Counted from the stretch's first letter, positions 16,884 to 27,794 are shown. The stretch is DNA of 64,000 nt from Prevotella herbatica (GCF_017347605.1 NZ_AP024484.1:2618501-2682500), one strand, 5' to 3'. Notes: generated by a model not told the origin, from the letters alone. Program-made: numbers and translations.

Positions 16884-17897
16884 ATGAAACAGCGTAGAAC
16901 TTCTTTAAAGGATCTTGCGGACGAACTTGGCGTTAGTATTGCAACAGTATCTCGTGCATTGAGGAATAGCCACGAGGTAGGAGACGATATGAAACGTAAA
17001 GTAAAGGAATTGGCTATGAAATTAAATTATCGCCCAAATCCTTTTGCGCAGAGTTTACGAAAAGAGGCTCCAAGAGTTATTGGTGTTATTGTACCTAATC
17101 TTGTTACTCATTATTATGCTGCCGTGCTCGACGGAATTGAAGACTTTGCCTCAAGAGCTGGATATTCTGTTATCAGTGCAAATAGTCATGAAAGTTGTGA
17201 AATGGAGAAAAGAGCAATTGATAACTTCATTTCAATGCATGTTGAAGGTATAATTGCATGTCTAGCACAAGACACGGTAGATTATACGCATTTTGAACAA
17301 TTGTATGAAATGGGAATACCTGTTGTATTCTTTGCACGTACATGTCTTCCTGAAAAATTCTCTCAAGTTGTCGGTAATGGTGATGAGGCTGCTCAGATTG
17401 CAACTTGTCATCTCATAGAAACAGGCTCGAAGAGAATAGCTTTTGTTGGTGGCCCCAATCATCTCGATATGGTGCGCAGACGTAAACATGGGTATCTAGA
17501 GGCGCTTCGCCAAAAAGGATTGCCAATAGAAAGAGACCTAGTGATATGTGATAAAATTGATTTTGATGTAGCCAGACAAGCTACAATAAAACTTTTGCAG
17601 AATGAAAACCGTCCTGATGCAATACTTGCGTTTAATGATATTGTTACTTATGCTGCTTTTGATGCGATAAAGGAATGTGGACTTTCAATTCCAGACGATG
17701 TCGCCATTATCGGATTTACAGATGGTGATTCGGCGGCTTTTGTTACCCCAAAACTCAGTGCTATTATGGATCAGGCTCATGTGCAAGGTAATAAAAGTTG
17801 CGAATTGCTAATGAGAAATATCAATGGTGATCAAACAATTTATAAAGAAATTGTACCAATGATATTGAAAATACGTGAAAGTTCAGAAAAACATTGA
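16884..17897 (+). CDS. LacI family transcriptional regulator
   Basis: 337 residues, normal length. The N-terminal HTH is clear (TSLKDLADELGVSIATVSRAL, then the hinge helix near LNYRPNPFAQSLR). A periplasmic-binding-protein-like effector domain starts at VIGVIVPN and continues through FVGGPNHLDMVRRR and AIIGFTDGDSA. The ligand is probably a sugar or sugar phosphate, but it cannot be read from the sequence. It lies between the LuxR-type regulator and the hybrid sensor that precedes two glycosidases, so a role in glycan use is plausible. Confidence 0.92.
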   Translation: MKQRRTSLKDLADELGVSIATVSRALRNSHEVGDDMKRKVKELAMKLNYRPNPFAQSLRKEAPRVIGVIVPNLVTHYYAAVLDGIEDFASRAGYSVISANSHESCEMEKRAIDNFISMHVEGIIACLAQDTVDYTHFEQLYEMGIPVVFFARTCLPEKFSQVVGNGDEAAQIATCHLIETGSKRIAFVGGPNHLDMVRRRKHGYLEALRQKGLPIERDLVICDKIDFDVARQATIKLLQNENRPDAILAFNDIVTYAAFDAIKECGLSIPDDVAIIGFTDGDSAAFVTPKLSAIMDQAHVQGNKSCELLMRNINGDQTIYKEIVPMILKIRESSEKH

Positions 17898-18019
17898 GCC
17901 TTGTTTCGTATCATTTTAATGCCATTCTATTCTTATATGCAAATGCAATAAAAAGTAAAACATAATAAATGCTTTGGTGGCTAAAAAGGAATTACTGATA
18001 TGAGAAAAGCTTGGTTTGA

Positions 18020-18051
18020 TTTGGAACTAAGCAAAAAACTATATATCTTTG
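18020..18051 (+). promoter_or_regulatory. Promoter of the hybrid two-component gene
   Basis: TTTG at 18020-18023, a 20-bp spacer, TATCTTTG at 18044-18051, 19 bp before the start. Confidence 0.65.
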
Positions 18052-18070
18052 CAAACTAAAGTATATACAC

Positions 18071-21000
18071 ATGAAACGCTTACTAACTGTTTTAGTAATA
18101 CTTATATCTAGCATCTCCTGTTTTACCATTAAAGCACAAAATAATGTTAGTTTTCATCGTTTAGGAACCCATCAAGGCTTATCAAATAGTCAAGTTAATT
18201 GTGTTTTTAAGGATTCAAAAGGTTATATCTGGTTTGGAACACAATCCGGATTAGATCGTTTTGACGGTTTCAGATTCAAAAACTTCTTTTATAAATATGG
18301 CAATGATCTTTCATTGCCCAATAATGCTGTTGACCGTATTCAGGAAGATATTAATGGAAATCTTTGGATTCACACTGCTGTTGGATATTGCGTTTATATG
18401 AGTGATACCGAAAATTTCAATCCTGGTTCCAATCAACTTATGCAGGCAATGGGAATGAATGGAACTGCTGACTGGGTGGAAATAGATTCACATAAAAACA
18501 TGTGGGTGGCTGTTAATGGACGAGGTGTATACTATAATGAGGCTGGTAAAAATAAATCTTTTTTATTCAAGCAGGATGGTAATAGATCGTCTGTTTTGCC
18601 CTCTGGAATGGTGTCGTGTATCACAGAATGTAAAGGTGGTGTTATTATTACTTTTAATAATGGAATATTGGCTAAACTGTCAAGTAAAACTCGTAAAGTT
18701 GAATGGGTGAATAAAAGCCTTTTTAATTTGCATAAAGGTGTTTTGATGGCTCATAGTACTTATGTTGATTTATATGGTAATATTTGGGTTTCATACGTTG
18801 GACATACTGTTGTATGGAGTTGCAAAACAAAACAATGGTATAATTCTGTTTCGCAGATTATTAAGGAATTTGGTATTAAGGGAGTTAACTGCAATAATAT
18901 CTTAGTCAAAGATCTTGTCACTGATAATATTGGTAGGATATGGATAGCTACAGACCATGACGGAATGTTAATGCTTGATACACGTAATCATACTTGTGAG
19001 TCATATAAATATGACAAAACTAATTCTGAGAGTATTCCTGATAATACAATACAAAATCTGTTTCTTGATAATAATGGTGCGTTATGGGTAGGCACATATA
19101 AGAATGGAGTAGCATTTTATTCAGCCGAAGATTCAAAATTCTCTACTATATATTTAGGTGATGTCTGCACTATAGTGGAAGATAATTCTGGTAATCTTTG
19201 GTGTGGCACAAATAATGAAGGAATTGTTGTATATAATCCTCTTACAGGTGTAGCGCATCATTATAGAAGTGGAGAAACAGGACTTGGTTCTGAAGCCGTA
19301 ATAAGCAGCACCATCGCTAAGGATGGGTCTTTGTGGTTTGGTACATTCAATGGAGGAATGACTCATTATAAGGATGGTCGTTTCACTCCTTATCGTGCTA
19401 CGGGAAAGCCTAATTCTCTTGCTAATGATAATGTTTGGGCTTTAGAAACTGATACTAATGGCAATATTGTTATAGCAACCCTTGGTGGGGGTTTACAGTT
19501 TTTGAATACTCTTTCAGATAAGTTTACTACTTATAACAGTCATAATTCAGGCTTACTTTCCGATTTTATATTATCTATTTCTTTTGATGGAGAGGGTAAT
19601 ATCGTAATAGGAAATGCACAAAGCTTTTCGGTGTTGGATGTAAAAACTCGAAAGATAACCAAATACAACACGACACGTTCCGGACATGTATTTTCAGCAT
19701 CATCAATCAATCAGATATTAGTTGATTCACGTGGTATTGTATGGAATGCGTCGGCTTCAGGTCTTTCTTCTTATGAGTTAAAGGGTGATTCCCTGAATGA
19801 AATATCCCTCTTCCCTGGTTCGCAGAGTTTTGTGGCTTCTTCTGTAATAGAGGATTTAGCCAATACAATATGGGTGGCTACTGATAAGGGTGTTTCTCAT
19901 ATCGTATTGACAAACGAAGATGGTAAATGGAATTATTTTGTCACAAATTATAATGAAATAGATGGTTTGCAAAACAGACAGTTTAATAGTCGTGCCATTT
20001 TTCTGTGTCATAATGGTAACGTTGTGGTAGGCGGTCAGGATGGTATAAATATAATTCCACCACAAAAAACTAAAAGAAGTTTTAGGCAGTCACATGCATT
20101 GTTTGCTGGCTTTGTACTTTATGACAAATCGGTTGATGTAGGAGAGGAATACAACGGAAGAGTAATTCTGGATAAGGCATTGCGTGACGGAGGTTCTTTG
20201 ACTCTAAATCATTCAGATGATGCCTTTACAATATTGCTTGCATCCGACAATGTTTCAATACCAGAAAAGAGCAAATTTCTTTATCGGTTGAAAGGATTCA
20301 GTGACAAATGGATGCTTACCGCTGACGGGCAACCTGCTGTGTCGTTTACCAATCTATCTTCAGGTGATTATAAACTTGAAGTTAAAGTCGTAAACCGTGA
20401 CGGAACACAGAGTGACATAGTCAGCACACTTGACATTCATGTAAATCCGCCCTTCTATCTTTCAATATGGGCAATCCTATTTTATGTAGTGTTGGTTGCC
20501 GTGTTATTGTATTATGCTAAGATTATATTTCTTAGAAGACAAAAGGAAAAATTCATGATAGAACAAGTAAAGAGAGATGCCGAGCAGAGCAAGCACCTTG
20601 ATGAAATGAAACTTAATTTCTTTACGAATGTAAGCCATGAGTTGCGTACTCCAATTACTCTCATTATTTCACCATTGAACAATATGATAAAAAATGAGAC
20701 TGATGGTGATAATAAGAATATGTTGGAACTCATTCAGCGAAATGCTAAGAGGCTGCTCAATATGGTAAATCAGATATTGGATTTCCGCAAGATGGATGAA
20801 AATCAGCAGCAACTGAATTTGCTTACAGGTGATATCGTGGAATTCGTTAAAAACATTTGTAATACATTTAATAAACTAGTAAGTAAGGATATTACTCTTA
20901 CATTTTATTCTTCTGTTGGTTACCTATTTATGTCTTTTGATGATGACAAAATAGGAAAGATTATAAACAATCTTCTGTCTAATGCATATAAGTTCACACC

Positions 21001-22195
21001 ATCTGGAGGGCGTATTGATGTTTCAATGCGTGTTATTTCTAACAATGATTCAGAAGGCAAGAATATAGATATGCTTGAAATGAAGGTAAGTGATACAGGT
21101 GTAGGTATTAACGATGAAGAGAAGACACATGTCTTCGACCGTTTCTATCAGGTTAATTCAGAGAAAGGACAAACCTATGGCGGTAGTGGGATTGGTTTGA
21201 GTCTTGTTAAGACATTTGTTGATATGCATGGCGGTACTGTATCTGTTTCTGACAATCCAGGTGGAGGTGCAGTCTTTGTTATTTATCTTCCTATACGTCA
21301 TGATTCTACGCAGACGGTTTTTAGGACAGAAAAGCTTGTTGAAAAAAGCAACGAAGAAGTGAGATTAGTATTGAATCATGATGAAAACAATGTCAACAAT
21401 AAGGATATTCCTGCAATACCTGTATATGCGAATCTTGCTAAATCTGATGTTCTTGTCGTTGATGATTCTGATGATTTTCTATCGTTTATGACAGAGGTAT
21501 TGTCGACCGATTATAATGTTAGGGTGGCTCATAATGGTATAGAGGCACTTAAACTTGTGGCTGAAAAGAAACCAGACATAATTTTATCTGATGTTATGAT
21601 GCCGGAAATGGATGGTAATCAGCTTTGCAAAGAGTTGAAGTCCGATATAAATACTAGTGGTATTCCCTTTATAATTCTTACTGCTAGGATGGCGCAGGAG
21701 CATAAGATTGAAGGATTGGAAAATGGTGCTGATGATTATATCACCAAACCATTTAATATGGATTTGTTGAATCTTAAGATACAGAACCTCATTAAATGGC
21801 ATAAGGGACCAAGACAGAAACTTATCAAACCTAAAATAAAGCAGCTTGAAATTACTTCTGTCGATCAGCAAATGGTTAACGATGCTACAAAGTATGTTGA
21901 GGATAACCTCGATAATACCGATATAAGTGTAGAGACGTTAAGTGCTGACCTAAATATGTCACGTGTGCAGTTATACAAACGATTGTTGTCAGTAACTGGT
22001 ACAACCCCTTCAGAGTTTATCCGTACTATCAGATTGCAGCATGCAGAACAGTTATTAAGGCAAAGTCAGCAAGGGGTGAGTGAAATAGCTTATCAGGTAG
22101 GGTTTAATAATCCACGCTATTTTTCAAAGTACTTTACAGAGATGTATGGAGTCACACCTTCTCAGTATAAGCATAAGTTTGAAAAGGATAGATAA
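18071..22195 (+). CDS. Hybrid two-component system sensor/regulator (HTCS)
   Basis: 1374-residue one-piece signalling protein of the type that controls polysaccharide utilisation in Bacteroidetes. Domains in order: signal peptide (1-23); two seven-bladed propellers of Reg_prop repeats (about 30-690; many GNIWVS/GSLWFG-like repeats); a Y_Y_Y domain (about 720-790); a transmembrane helix (about 797-820); a HisKA domain with phospho-His H856 in NVSHELRTP; an HATPase with DTGVGI and GGSGIGLSL; a receiver with D1174 in LSDVMMPEMDG; and an AraC-type HTH (about 1270-1370). The periplasmic part should bind an oligosaccharide. The adjacent GH31 and GH2 genes are the obvious targets. Confidence 0.96.
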   Translation: MKRLLTVLVILISSISCFTIKAQNNVSFHRLGTHQGLSNSQVNCVFKDSKGYIWFGTQSGLDRFDGFRFKNFFYKYGNDLSLPNNAVDRIQEDINGNLWIHTAVGYCVYMSDTENFNPGSNQLMQAMGMNGTADWVEIDSHKNMWVAVNGRGVYYNEAGKNKSFLFKQDGNRSSVLPSGMVSCITECKGGVIITFNNGILAKLSSKTRKVEWVNKSLFNLHKGVLMAHSTYVDLYGNIWVSYVGHTVVWSCKTKQWYNSVSQIIKEFGIKGVNCNNILVKDLVTDNIGRIWIATDHDGMLMLDTRNHTCESYKYDKTNSESIPDNTIQNLFLDNNGALWVGTYKNGVAFYSAEDSKFSTIYLGDVCTIVEDNSGNLWCGTNNEGIVVYNPLTGVAHHYRSGETGLGSEAVISSTIAKDGSLWFGTFNGGMTHYKDGRFTPYRATGKPNSLANDNVWALETDTNGNIVIATLGGGLQFLNTLSDKFTTYNSHNSGLLSDFILSISFDGEGNIVIGNAQSFSVLDVKTRKITKYNTTRSGHVFSASSINQILVDSRGIVWNASASGLSSYELKGDSLNEISLFPGSQSFVASSVIEDLANTIWVATDKGVSHIVLTNEDGKWNYFVTNYNEIDGLQNRQFNSRAIFLCHNGNVVVGGQDGINIIPPQKTKRSFRQSHALFAGFVLYDKSVDVGEEYNGRVILDKALRDGGSLTLNHSDDAFTILLASDNVSIPEKSKFLYRLKGFSDKWMLTADGQPAVSFTNLSSGDYKLEVKVVNRDGTQSDIVSTLDIHVNPPFYLSIWAILFYVVLVAVLLYYAKIIFLRRQKEKFMIEQVKRDAEQSKHLDEMKLNFFTNVSHELRTPITLIISPLNNMIKNETDGDNKNMLELIQRNAKRLLNMVNQILDFRKMDENQQQLNLLTGDIVEFVKNICNTFNKLVSKDITLTFYSSVGYLFMSFDDDKIGKIINNLLSNAYKFTPSGGRIDVSMRVISNNDSEGKNIDMLEMKVSDTGVGINDEEKTHVFDRFYQVNSEKGQTYGGSGIGLSLVKTFVDMHGGTVSVSDNPGGGAVFVIYLPIRHDSTQTVFRTEKLVEKSNEEVRLVLNHDENNVNNKDIPAIPVYANLAKSDVLVVDDSDDFLSFMTEVLSTDYNVRVAHNGIEALKLVAEKKPDIILSDVMMPEMDGNQLCKELKSDINTSGIPFIILTARMAQEHKIEGLENGADDYITKPFNMDLLNLKIQNLIKWHKGPRQKLIKPKIKQLEITSVDQQMVNDATKYVEDNLDNTDISVETLSADLNMSRVQLYKRLLSVTGTTPSEFIRTIRLQHAEQLLRQSQQGVSEIAYQVGFNNPRYFSKYFTEMYGVTPSQYKHKFEKDR

Positions 22196-22270
22196 CATTA
22201 TATATACGTTTTTGAAACATTTAAGCATGGTTGTGATAAGATAGTATCGGATTTTATTAACATTATATTA

Positions 22271-22300
22271 TTTGTTTGTTTGATTTTTACAGTATCTTTG
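22271..22300 (+). promoter_or_regulatory. Promoter of the GH31-GH2 pair
   Basis: TTTG at 22271-22274 (one of several overlapping TTTG words), an 18-bp spacer, TATCTTTG at 22293-22300, 27 bp before the GH31 start. Confidence 0.6.
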
Positions 22301-22327
22301 CCGTAGAATCAATAAACCTGAAATGAA

Positions 22328-25276
22328 ATGAAAATCGCAAAAACTTTATTATCTGTTGCCTTGTTTCTATGTGCCACTTCTGTATATTCAGCAGCATATA
22401 CGCAACATGGTAACTTCATTACGATTAATGTAAAAAAACAAACTGCACATGGTGCAAAGATTGTTCGTCTGCAAGTTATTGACGACAAAATTATACGTGT
22501 TGAGTCTACAAACGAATCGGCATTCAAACCCAAGCAAAGTTTGATTATTGTACCTCAGAATGCAAAATCAAATTTTAAGGTGATAGAAAATGGTGGGAAT
22601 GTCATTGTTTCCACTTCCGAAATCAAGGCTTTTGTTGATGAGAATACTGGTCGTGTTACTTTTAAAGATGCAAAAGGCAAAACTATTCTTGCAGAAAGTA
22701 ACATTGGTGGAAAAACGTTTTCACCGTTTATTGTTCCAGAACGTGAAATTGGTGTAGACAGTCATCTCACCGAGTCTCAAAAGCATGGTGTATCATGGCA
22801 TGCTCTTTTTGACAGTCCTGCCGATGAGGCTTTCTATGGATTGGGTCAACATCAGTCAGAGGAACTTAACATGAAGAGTAAGAATGAAGATTTGTTCCAA
22901 TATAATACTAAAGTTAGTGTGCCGTTTGTTGTAAGTAACCATAATTATGGATTGCTTTGGGATAGTTATAGCTATTGCCGTTTTGGTAATCCTGATGGTT
23001 ATAAACAACTTAACAACCTCTTTACCCTTTATGACAAAGATGGAAATAAAGGCGCTTTAACTGGTACATATACCCAGAAAGATGGTTATCAAATAGTTCG
23101 TGGCGAAGATAGCATATACTATGAGTTCGCACTTCCTGATTTGGCTAAAGCTAAAGCTGGGAAAGATTTAGGTGTAGGATGTCTGCCTAAAGGATTTAAA
23201 CTTAATGGTTCTCATGTTACTTATGAGGGATATATTGAATCTCCTGTAGATAATCTATATCGTTTTATTTTGTATTATGCTGGGTATATGAAGGTATATG
23301 TTGACGGAAAGGAAGTTGTTCCTCAGCGTTGGCGTACAGCATGGAATCCCAATTCATATAAATTCACTGTGCCTCTTCGCAAAGGCGTTAAAGCAAAGTT
23401 GCTCGTTGATTGGTATCCTGACGGAGATGTCAGTTATTGTGGACTTCGTGCTGCCTCTCCACGTAGTGAGGTTGAACAGGGAAAGCTAAGTATATGGAGT
23501 GAGATGACTCCTGATATGGATTATTATTTTATCGCAGGCAAAAATCTCGATGATGTTATTTCTGGATACCGTACTCTTACTGGTAAGGCACAGGTTTATC
23601 CTAAATGGGCACTTGGATTCTGGCAAAGTCGTGAGCGTTATAAGAGTAGTGCCGATATAGAATCTACTTTGAGTGAATTCCGCAAGCGCCATATTCCTAT
23701 TGATAATATTGTTCAGGATTGGAATTATTGGAAGACCGATTCTTGGGGAGATCATACTTTTGAGTCTTCTCGCTATCCTAATCCACAGGCAATGCTTGAC
23801 AGTGTTCATGCTCTTAATGGTCGTTTCATGATTTCTGTTTGGCCTAAATTCTATAGCAGTGTTAAGAACTATAAAGAGTTGGATGCCCATGGTTGGATGT
23901 ATCATCAGGCAGTGAAAGATTCTATCTATGACTGGTTAGGATATTTAGGTTCATTCTATGATGCTTATGCACCAGGTGCCCGTAAGATGTTTTGGCGTCA
24001 GATGGACGAGAATCTATATAGTAAATATAAATTTGGTATAGATGCATGGTGGATGGATGCAAGTGAACCAAATGTTCGTGACTGTACTCCTATGTGGTAT
24101 CGCAAGGCTCTCAGCGGTTCTACCGCTTTAGGTTCTACTACCGAGTATTTTAATGCTTATTCTCTTGTAAATGCCGATGCAATATATAATGGTCAGCGCA
24201 GTGTAAATCCAAATCAGCGTGTGTTTCTTTTGACACGTAGTGGATTTGCAGGTGAACAGCGTTACAGCACAGCAACATGGAGTGGGGATATTGGTACTCG
24301 CTGGGAGGATATGCGTGCTCAGATGACAGCGGGAATGAACTATAGTATCAGCGGACTTCCCTTCTGGGGGATGGATCAAGGAGGTTTCTGTGTAGAAAAT
24401 CGTTATGTTGCAGCACAACAGTTGTATGATAAAACTGGTGAGGAAAATGAGGATTTGAAAGAATGGAGAGAACTTCAGACTAGATGGAATCAGTTTGGAT
24501 GCTTTATACCTTTATATAGAACTCATGGACAATGGCCTTTGCGTGAGGTTTGGAATATAGCACCAGAGAGCCATCCTGCTTACAAGACCATTGTGGCTTA
24601 TGACAAACTACGCTATCGCATGATGCCATATATGTATAGTCTGGCTGGTGCTGTTCATTTTAATGATTATACCATTATGCGTCCGCTTGTGATGGACTTT
24701 AATGGCGATGCCAATGTTTATGACATTAAAAATCAGTGGATGTTCGGTCCTGCTCTAATGGCTTGTCCGGTTGGTGTGTATAAAGCTCGCAGCCGTGAGG
24801 TTTATCTTCCTAAGCAGAGAGGATGGTATGATCTTTACACAAATAAATACTATGCCGGCGGACAGACGATTAATGCCGATGCTCCTTATGATAAGATTCC
24901 GGTATTCGTACCAGAAGGTTCAATAATTCCATTTGGTCCTGATATGGAGTGGAGTGATGAAAAGCCTGCCGAACTTATTAATCTGTATGTATATCAAGGT
25001 CATGATGGTGAGTTTACTCTCTATGAAGATGAAGGTACTAATTATAATTATGAAAAAGGTCACTATTCTACCATTAAGTTTACATATAATGATAAGATGA
25101 ATACCTTAGTAATAGGTGACCTTAATGGTAATTATAACGGTATGGTTAAGAATCGCCGTTTTAATATTGTATATCATCGTAAGGGACAGACTGTTGCTAA
25201 TGCATTAGACTTTGACAATATTTCTGGTACTATCGTTAAATACACAGGAAAATCGTTGTCTGTAAAATTGGAATAA
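22328..25276 (+). CDS. GH31 glycosidase with PA14 insert, probable alpha-xylosidase
   Basis: 982 residues with a signal peptide (about 1-21). An N-terminal galactose-mutarotase-like domain is followed by a PA14 insert (about 285-385; EGYIESPVDNLYRF, MKVYVDGKEV). The GH31 barrel has the nucleophile D577 in WWMDASEPN and the acid/base D654 in WSGDIGTRW. C-terminal beta domains end with YEDEGTNYNYEKG, seen in many GH31 enzymes. PA14-bearing GH31 proteins in Bacteroides include the alpha-xylosidase of the xyloglucan locus, so xylosidase activity is favoured over alpha-glucosidase. It abuts the GH2 gene with no gap and follows the HTCS. Confidence 0.9.
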   Translation: MKIAKTLLSVALFLCATSVYSAAYTQHGNFITINVKKQTAHGAKIVRLQVIDDKIIRVESTNESAFKPKQSLIIVPQNAKSNFKVIENGGNVIVSTSEIKAFVDENTGRVTFKDAKGKTILAESNIGGKTFSPFIVPEREIGVDSHLTESQKHGVSWHALFDSPADEAFYGLGQHQSEELNMKSKNEDLFQYNTKVSVPFVVSNHNYGLLWDSYSYCRFGNPDGYKQLNNLFTLYDKDGNKGALTGTYTQKDGYQIVRGEDSIYYEFALPDLAKAKAGKDLGVGCLPKGFKLNGSHVTYEGYIESPVDNLYRFILYYAGYMKVYVDGKEVVPQRWRTAWNPNSYKFTVPLRKGVKAKLLVDWYPDGDVSYCGLRAASPRSEVEQGKLSIWSEMTPDMDYYFIAGKNLDDVISGYRTLTGKAQVYPKWALGFWQSRERYKSSADIESTLSEFRKRHIPIDNIVQDWNYWKTDSWGDHTFESSRYPNPQAMLDSVHALNGRFMISVWPKFYSSVKNYKELDAHGWMYHQAVKDSIYDWLGYLGSFYDAYAPGARKMFWRQMDENLYSKYKFGIDAWWMDASEPNVRDCTPMWYRKALSGSTALGSTTEYFNAYSLVNADAIYNGQRSVNPNQRVFLLTRSGFAGEQRYSTATWSGDIGTRWEDMRAQMTAGMNYSISGLPFWGMDQGGFCVENRYVAAQQLYDKTGEENEDLKEWRELQTRWNQFGCFIPLYRTHGQWPLREVWNIAPESHPAYKTIVAYDKLRYRMMPYMYSLAGAVHFNDYTIMRPLVMDFNGDANVYDIKNQWMFGPALMACPVGVYKARSREVYLPKQRGWYDLYTNKYYAGGQTINADAPYDKIPVFVPEGSIIPFGPDMEWSDEKPAELINLYVYQGHDGEFTLYEDEGTNYNYEKGHYSTIKFTYNDKMNTLVIGDLNGNYNGMVKNRRFNIVYHRKGQTVANALDFDNISGTIVKYTGKSLSVKLE

Positions 25277-27745
25277 ATGAAAAATAAGTCAGTTTTATTA
25301 TTATTGGCATTGCTGTTTACAGTCAAGGCTTCGGCTGTTGAAAGTAAATTGTTTGTTGACAATTGGCTATTTAAATTGGCTGATTCTACAAACATGTCAT
25401 TACCTAATTATAAAGATTCTTCTTGGCGAAAACTTACTTTGCCGCATGACTGGGCTATTGAGGGTGATTTTCTTGTTACAAATCCATCTGGAGAGAGTGG
25501 CGGAGCATTACCTGGTGGCATAGGTTGGTATCGTAAGCATTTTGACATAAATGATTACTCAAAAGCCAAAAGATATTATATTGATTTTGATGGCGTGTAT
25601 ATGAATTCCACTGTATATGTGAATGGCATAGAATTGGGTACACGACCTTATGGATATAGCAGTTTCAGATATGATATAACTAAGTATGTCAGGAAGAATG
25701 GCAATGTAGTTGCGGTAAAAGTGGATAATTCTGATCAGCCAAACAGTAGATGGTATAGTGGGTGTGGCATCTACCGTAATGTATATCTTGTAGAGACTGG
25801 TAATATCCATGTTGCCCATTGGGGAACTTTTGTTACTGCTTCACAGAATGGTAATGTTAATATTGATGTTAGTATAGACAATACCTGCAATGCGTCAGAG
25901 AAAATAACAGTGCGCAATAGTATTGTTGATTCTCATGGACGAATTATATCAGTTGCGTCTTCTGCTTCATTAGTTAAAGCCGATACTGTTACTGTAAACA
26001 TGCAGCGTCTATCAGTTAATAATCCTTCCCTTTGGTCTGTTGATAGTCCGAATATGTATCTTTTGAGAGCAGAACTTTTACGTGGAAAGAAAGTTGTTGA
26101 TACTTATACCACGAAGTTTGGTTTCCGTTCTTTTAAGTTTGATGCAGCTAGCGGCTTTTGGCTTAATGGCAAAAATATGAAAATAAATGGTGTATGTAAT
26201 CATCATGATTTAGGATGCCTTGGTGCTGCGATACATAAGGATGCTATCATTCGTAAATTGTCCATTCTAAAGGATATGGGTTGCAATGCCATACGTTGTT
26301 CGCATAATCCGCCTGCCCCTGAATTACTTGATGCCTGTGACTCTCTTGGTTTCATCGTCATGGATGAGAGCTTTGATATGTGGCATCAAAAAAAGACGAA
26401 GAATGATTATGCTCGTTTCTTTGATAAATGGTTTGAACGTGATTTGACTGATTTGGTTGTTCGTGATCGCAATCATCCATCTGTTATCATGTGGAGCATT
26501 GGAAACGAAGTGCTTGAACAGTGGAATTCTGCTTCAGCAGATAAATTAACTCCAGAGCAGGCAAACCTGATACTTAATGCTTCTCATGATGCTTCTTCAC
26601 TTGGTGGAAAGGAGTTGAGTATTAATTCAAAGCTCACACGCCGATTGGCTGATATAGTAAAGCATTTGGATCCAACACGCCCCGTAACATCAGGATGCAA
26701 TGAACCTTCTCCAGACAACAATTTGTTTAAGAGTGGAGCATTGGATATTATAGGATATAATTATCATATAGGTAATATAAAGGATGTGCCACATAATTTT
26801 CCAGGCAAACCTTTTATCATGACAGAGTCGGTATCTGCATTGCAGACTCGTGGAAACTATATCATGCCAAGTGATACCATTTATAAGGCACCAAAAGAAT
26901 GGTGGCTCCCATATACAGATCCGTCTTTCATGTGCAGCGCATACGATAATATGCACGCCTCTTGGAGTAGCACTCATGAGCAGACATGGGATATAGTTAA
27001 AAACACTCCTTTTGTGAGTGGTCAGTTCATCTGGACAGGATGGGATTATATTGGTGAACCGACTCCTTATAGTTTTCCTGCACGAAGCAGCTATTTTGGA
27101 ATTATAGATTTAGCAGGTTTCCCTAAGGATATTTACTACATGTATCAGAGTGAATGGACTTCAAAGCCAGTGTTGCATCTCTTCCCACATTGGAATTGGA
27201 TTCCAGGACAGACTATAGATCTGTGGTGCTATTATAATAATGCTGACGATGTAGAATTGTTTGTCAATAATGTCAGTCAGGGTGTGCGCCATAAGCTGCC
27301 ACATGAATATCACGTCATGTGGAGAGTAAAGTTTGAACCTGGTGAAGTGAGAGTTGTAGCAAGAAAGAATGGAAACATCGTGCGTGAGCAGACAATACAT
27401 ACTGCTGGTGCACCCGATCATATACGATTTACAGCAGACCGGAGTTCAAACACTCATGGTGGATTGGTTTTTGTTAAGGCTGAAATTGTAGACAAAGACG
27501 ATAACCTTTGTCCTTGGGCTGATAATCAGATATTCTTTAATGTAAATGGCGAAGCCTCTATTGCAGGTGTTGATAATGGAAGTCAAACATCAATGGAGCG
27601 TTTTAAGGCAAATAATCGTAAAGCATTCTTTGGACGTTGTATGATTGTTTTAAAGACTTCTGACACTTCTGGTGAAATAGAACTTACTGGTAAGGCTGTT
27701 GATTTAAAAGATGGATATATAAAGATTAACAATATTAGTTATTAA
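25277..27745 (+). CDS. GH2 glycosidase, probable beta-galactosidase
   Basis: 822 residues. A signal peptide (about 1-20) is followed by the sugar-binding jelly roll (LPHDWAIEGDF), the immunoglobulin-like domain, and the catalytic barrel with IRCSHNPPAPELLDACD. The acid/base is E411 in WSIGNEV and the nucleophile is E517 in FIMTESVSA. The C-terminal domains resemble DUF4982 and a further GH2 beta domain. Its ATG follows the GH31 stop directly, so the two are cotranscribed. With GH31 it could remove galactose and xylose from xyloglucan side chains; that pairing is inference. Confidence 0.9.
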   Translation: MKNKSVLLLLALLFTVKASAVESKLFVDNWLFKLADSTNMSLPNYKDSSWRKLTLPHDWAIEGDFLVTNPSGESGGALPGGIGWYRKHFDINDYSKAKRYYIDFDGVYMNSTVYVNGIELGTRPYGYSSFRYDITKYVRKNGNVVAVKVDNSDQPNSRWYSGCGIYRNVYLVETGNIHVAHWGTFVTASQNGNVNIDVSIDNTCNASEKITVRNSIVDSHGRIISVASSASLVKADTVTVNMQRLSVNNPSLWSVDSPNMYLLRAELLRGKKVVDTYTTKFGFRSFKFDAASGFWLNGKNMKINGVCNHHDLGCLGAAIHKDAIIRKLSILKDMGCNAIRCSHNPPAPELLDACDSLGFIVMDESFDMWHQKKTKNDYARFFDKWFERDLTDLVVRDRNHPSVIMWSIGNEVLEQWNSASADKLTPEQANLILNASHDASSLGGKELSINSKLTRRLADIVKHLDPTRPVTSGCNEPSPDNNLFKSGALDIIGYNYHIGNIKDVPHNFPGKPFIMTESVSALQTRGNYIMPSDTIYKAPKEWWLPYTDPSFMCSAYDNMHASWSSTHEQTWDIVKNTPFVSGQFIWTGWDYIGEPTPYSFPARSSYFGIIDLAGFPKDIYYMYQSEWTSKPVLHLFPHWNWIPGQTIDLWCYYNNADDVELFVNNVSQGVRHKLPHEYHVMWRVKFEPGEVRVVARKNGNIVREQTIHTAGAPDHIRFTADRSSNTHGGLVFVKAEIVDKDDNLCPWADNQIFFNVNGEASIAGVDNGSQTSMERFKANNRKAFFGRCMIVLKTSDTSGEIELTGKAVDLKDGYIKINNISY

Positions 27746-27766
27746 TTAGTATCATTTTTTGTATAG

Positions 27767-27794
27767 TCGTGCATACATGTGAGTGTATGCACGA
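27767..27794. terminator. Hairpin between GH2 and the convergent AraC gene
   Basis: TCGTGCATACA and TGTATGCACGA pair perfectly around a 6-nt loop. Only a weak T run follows, but the position suits termination from both sides. Confidence 0.65.
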
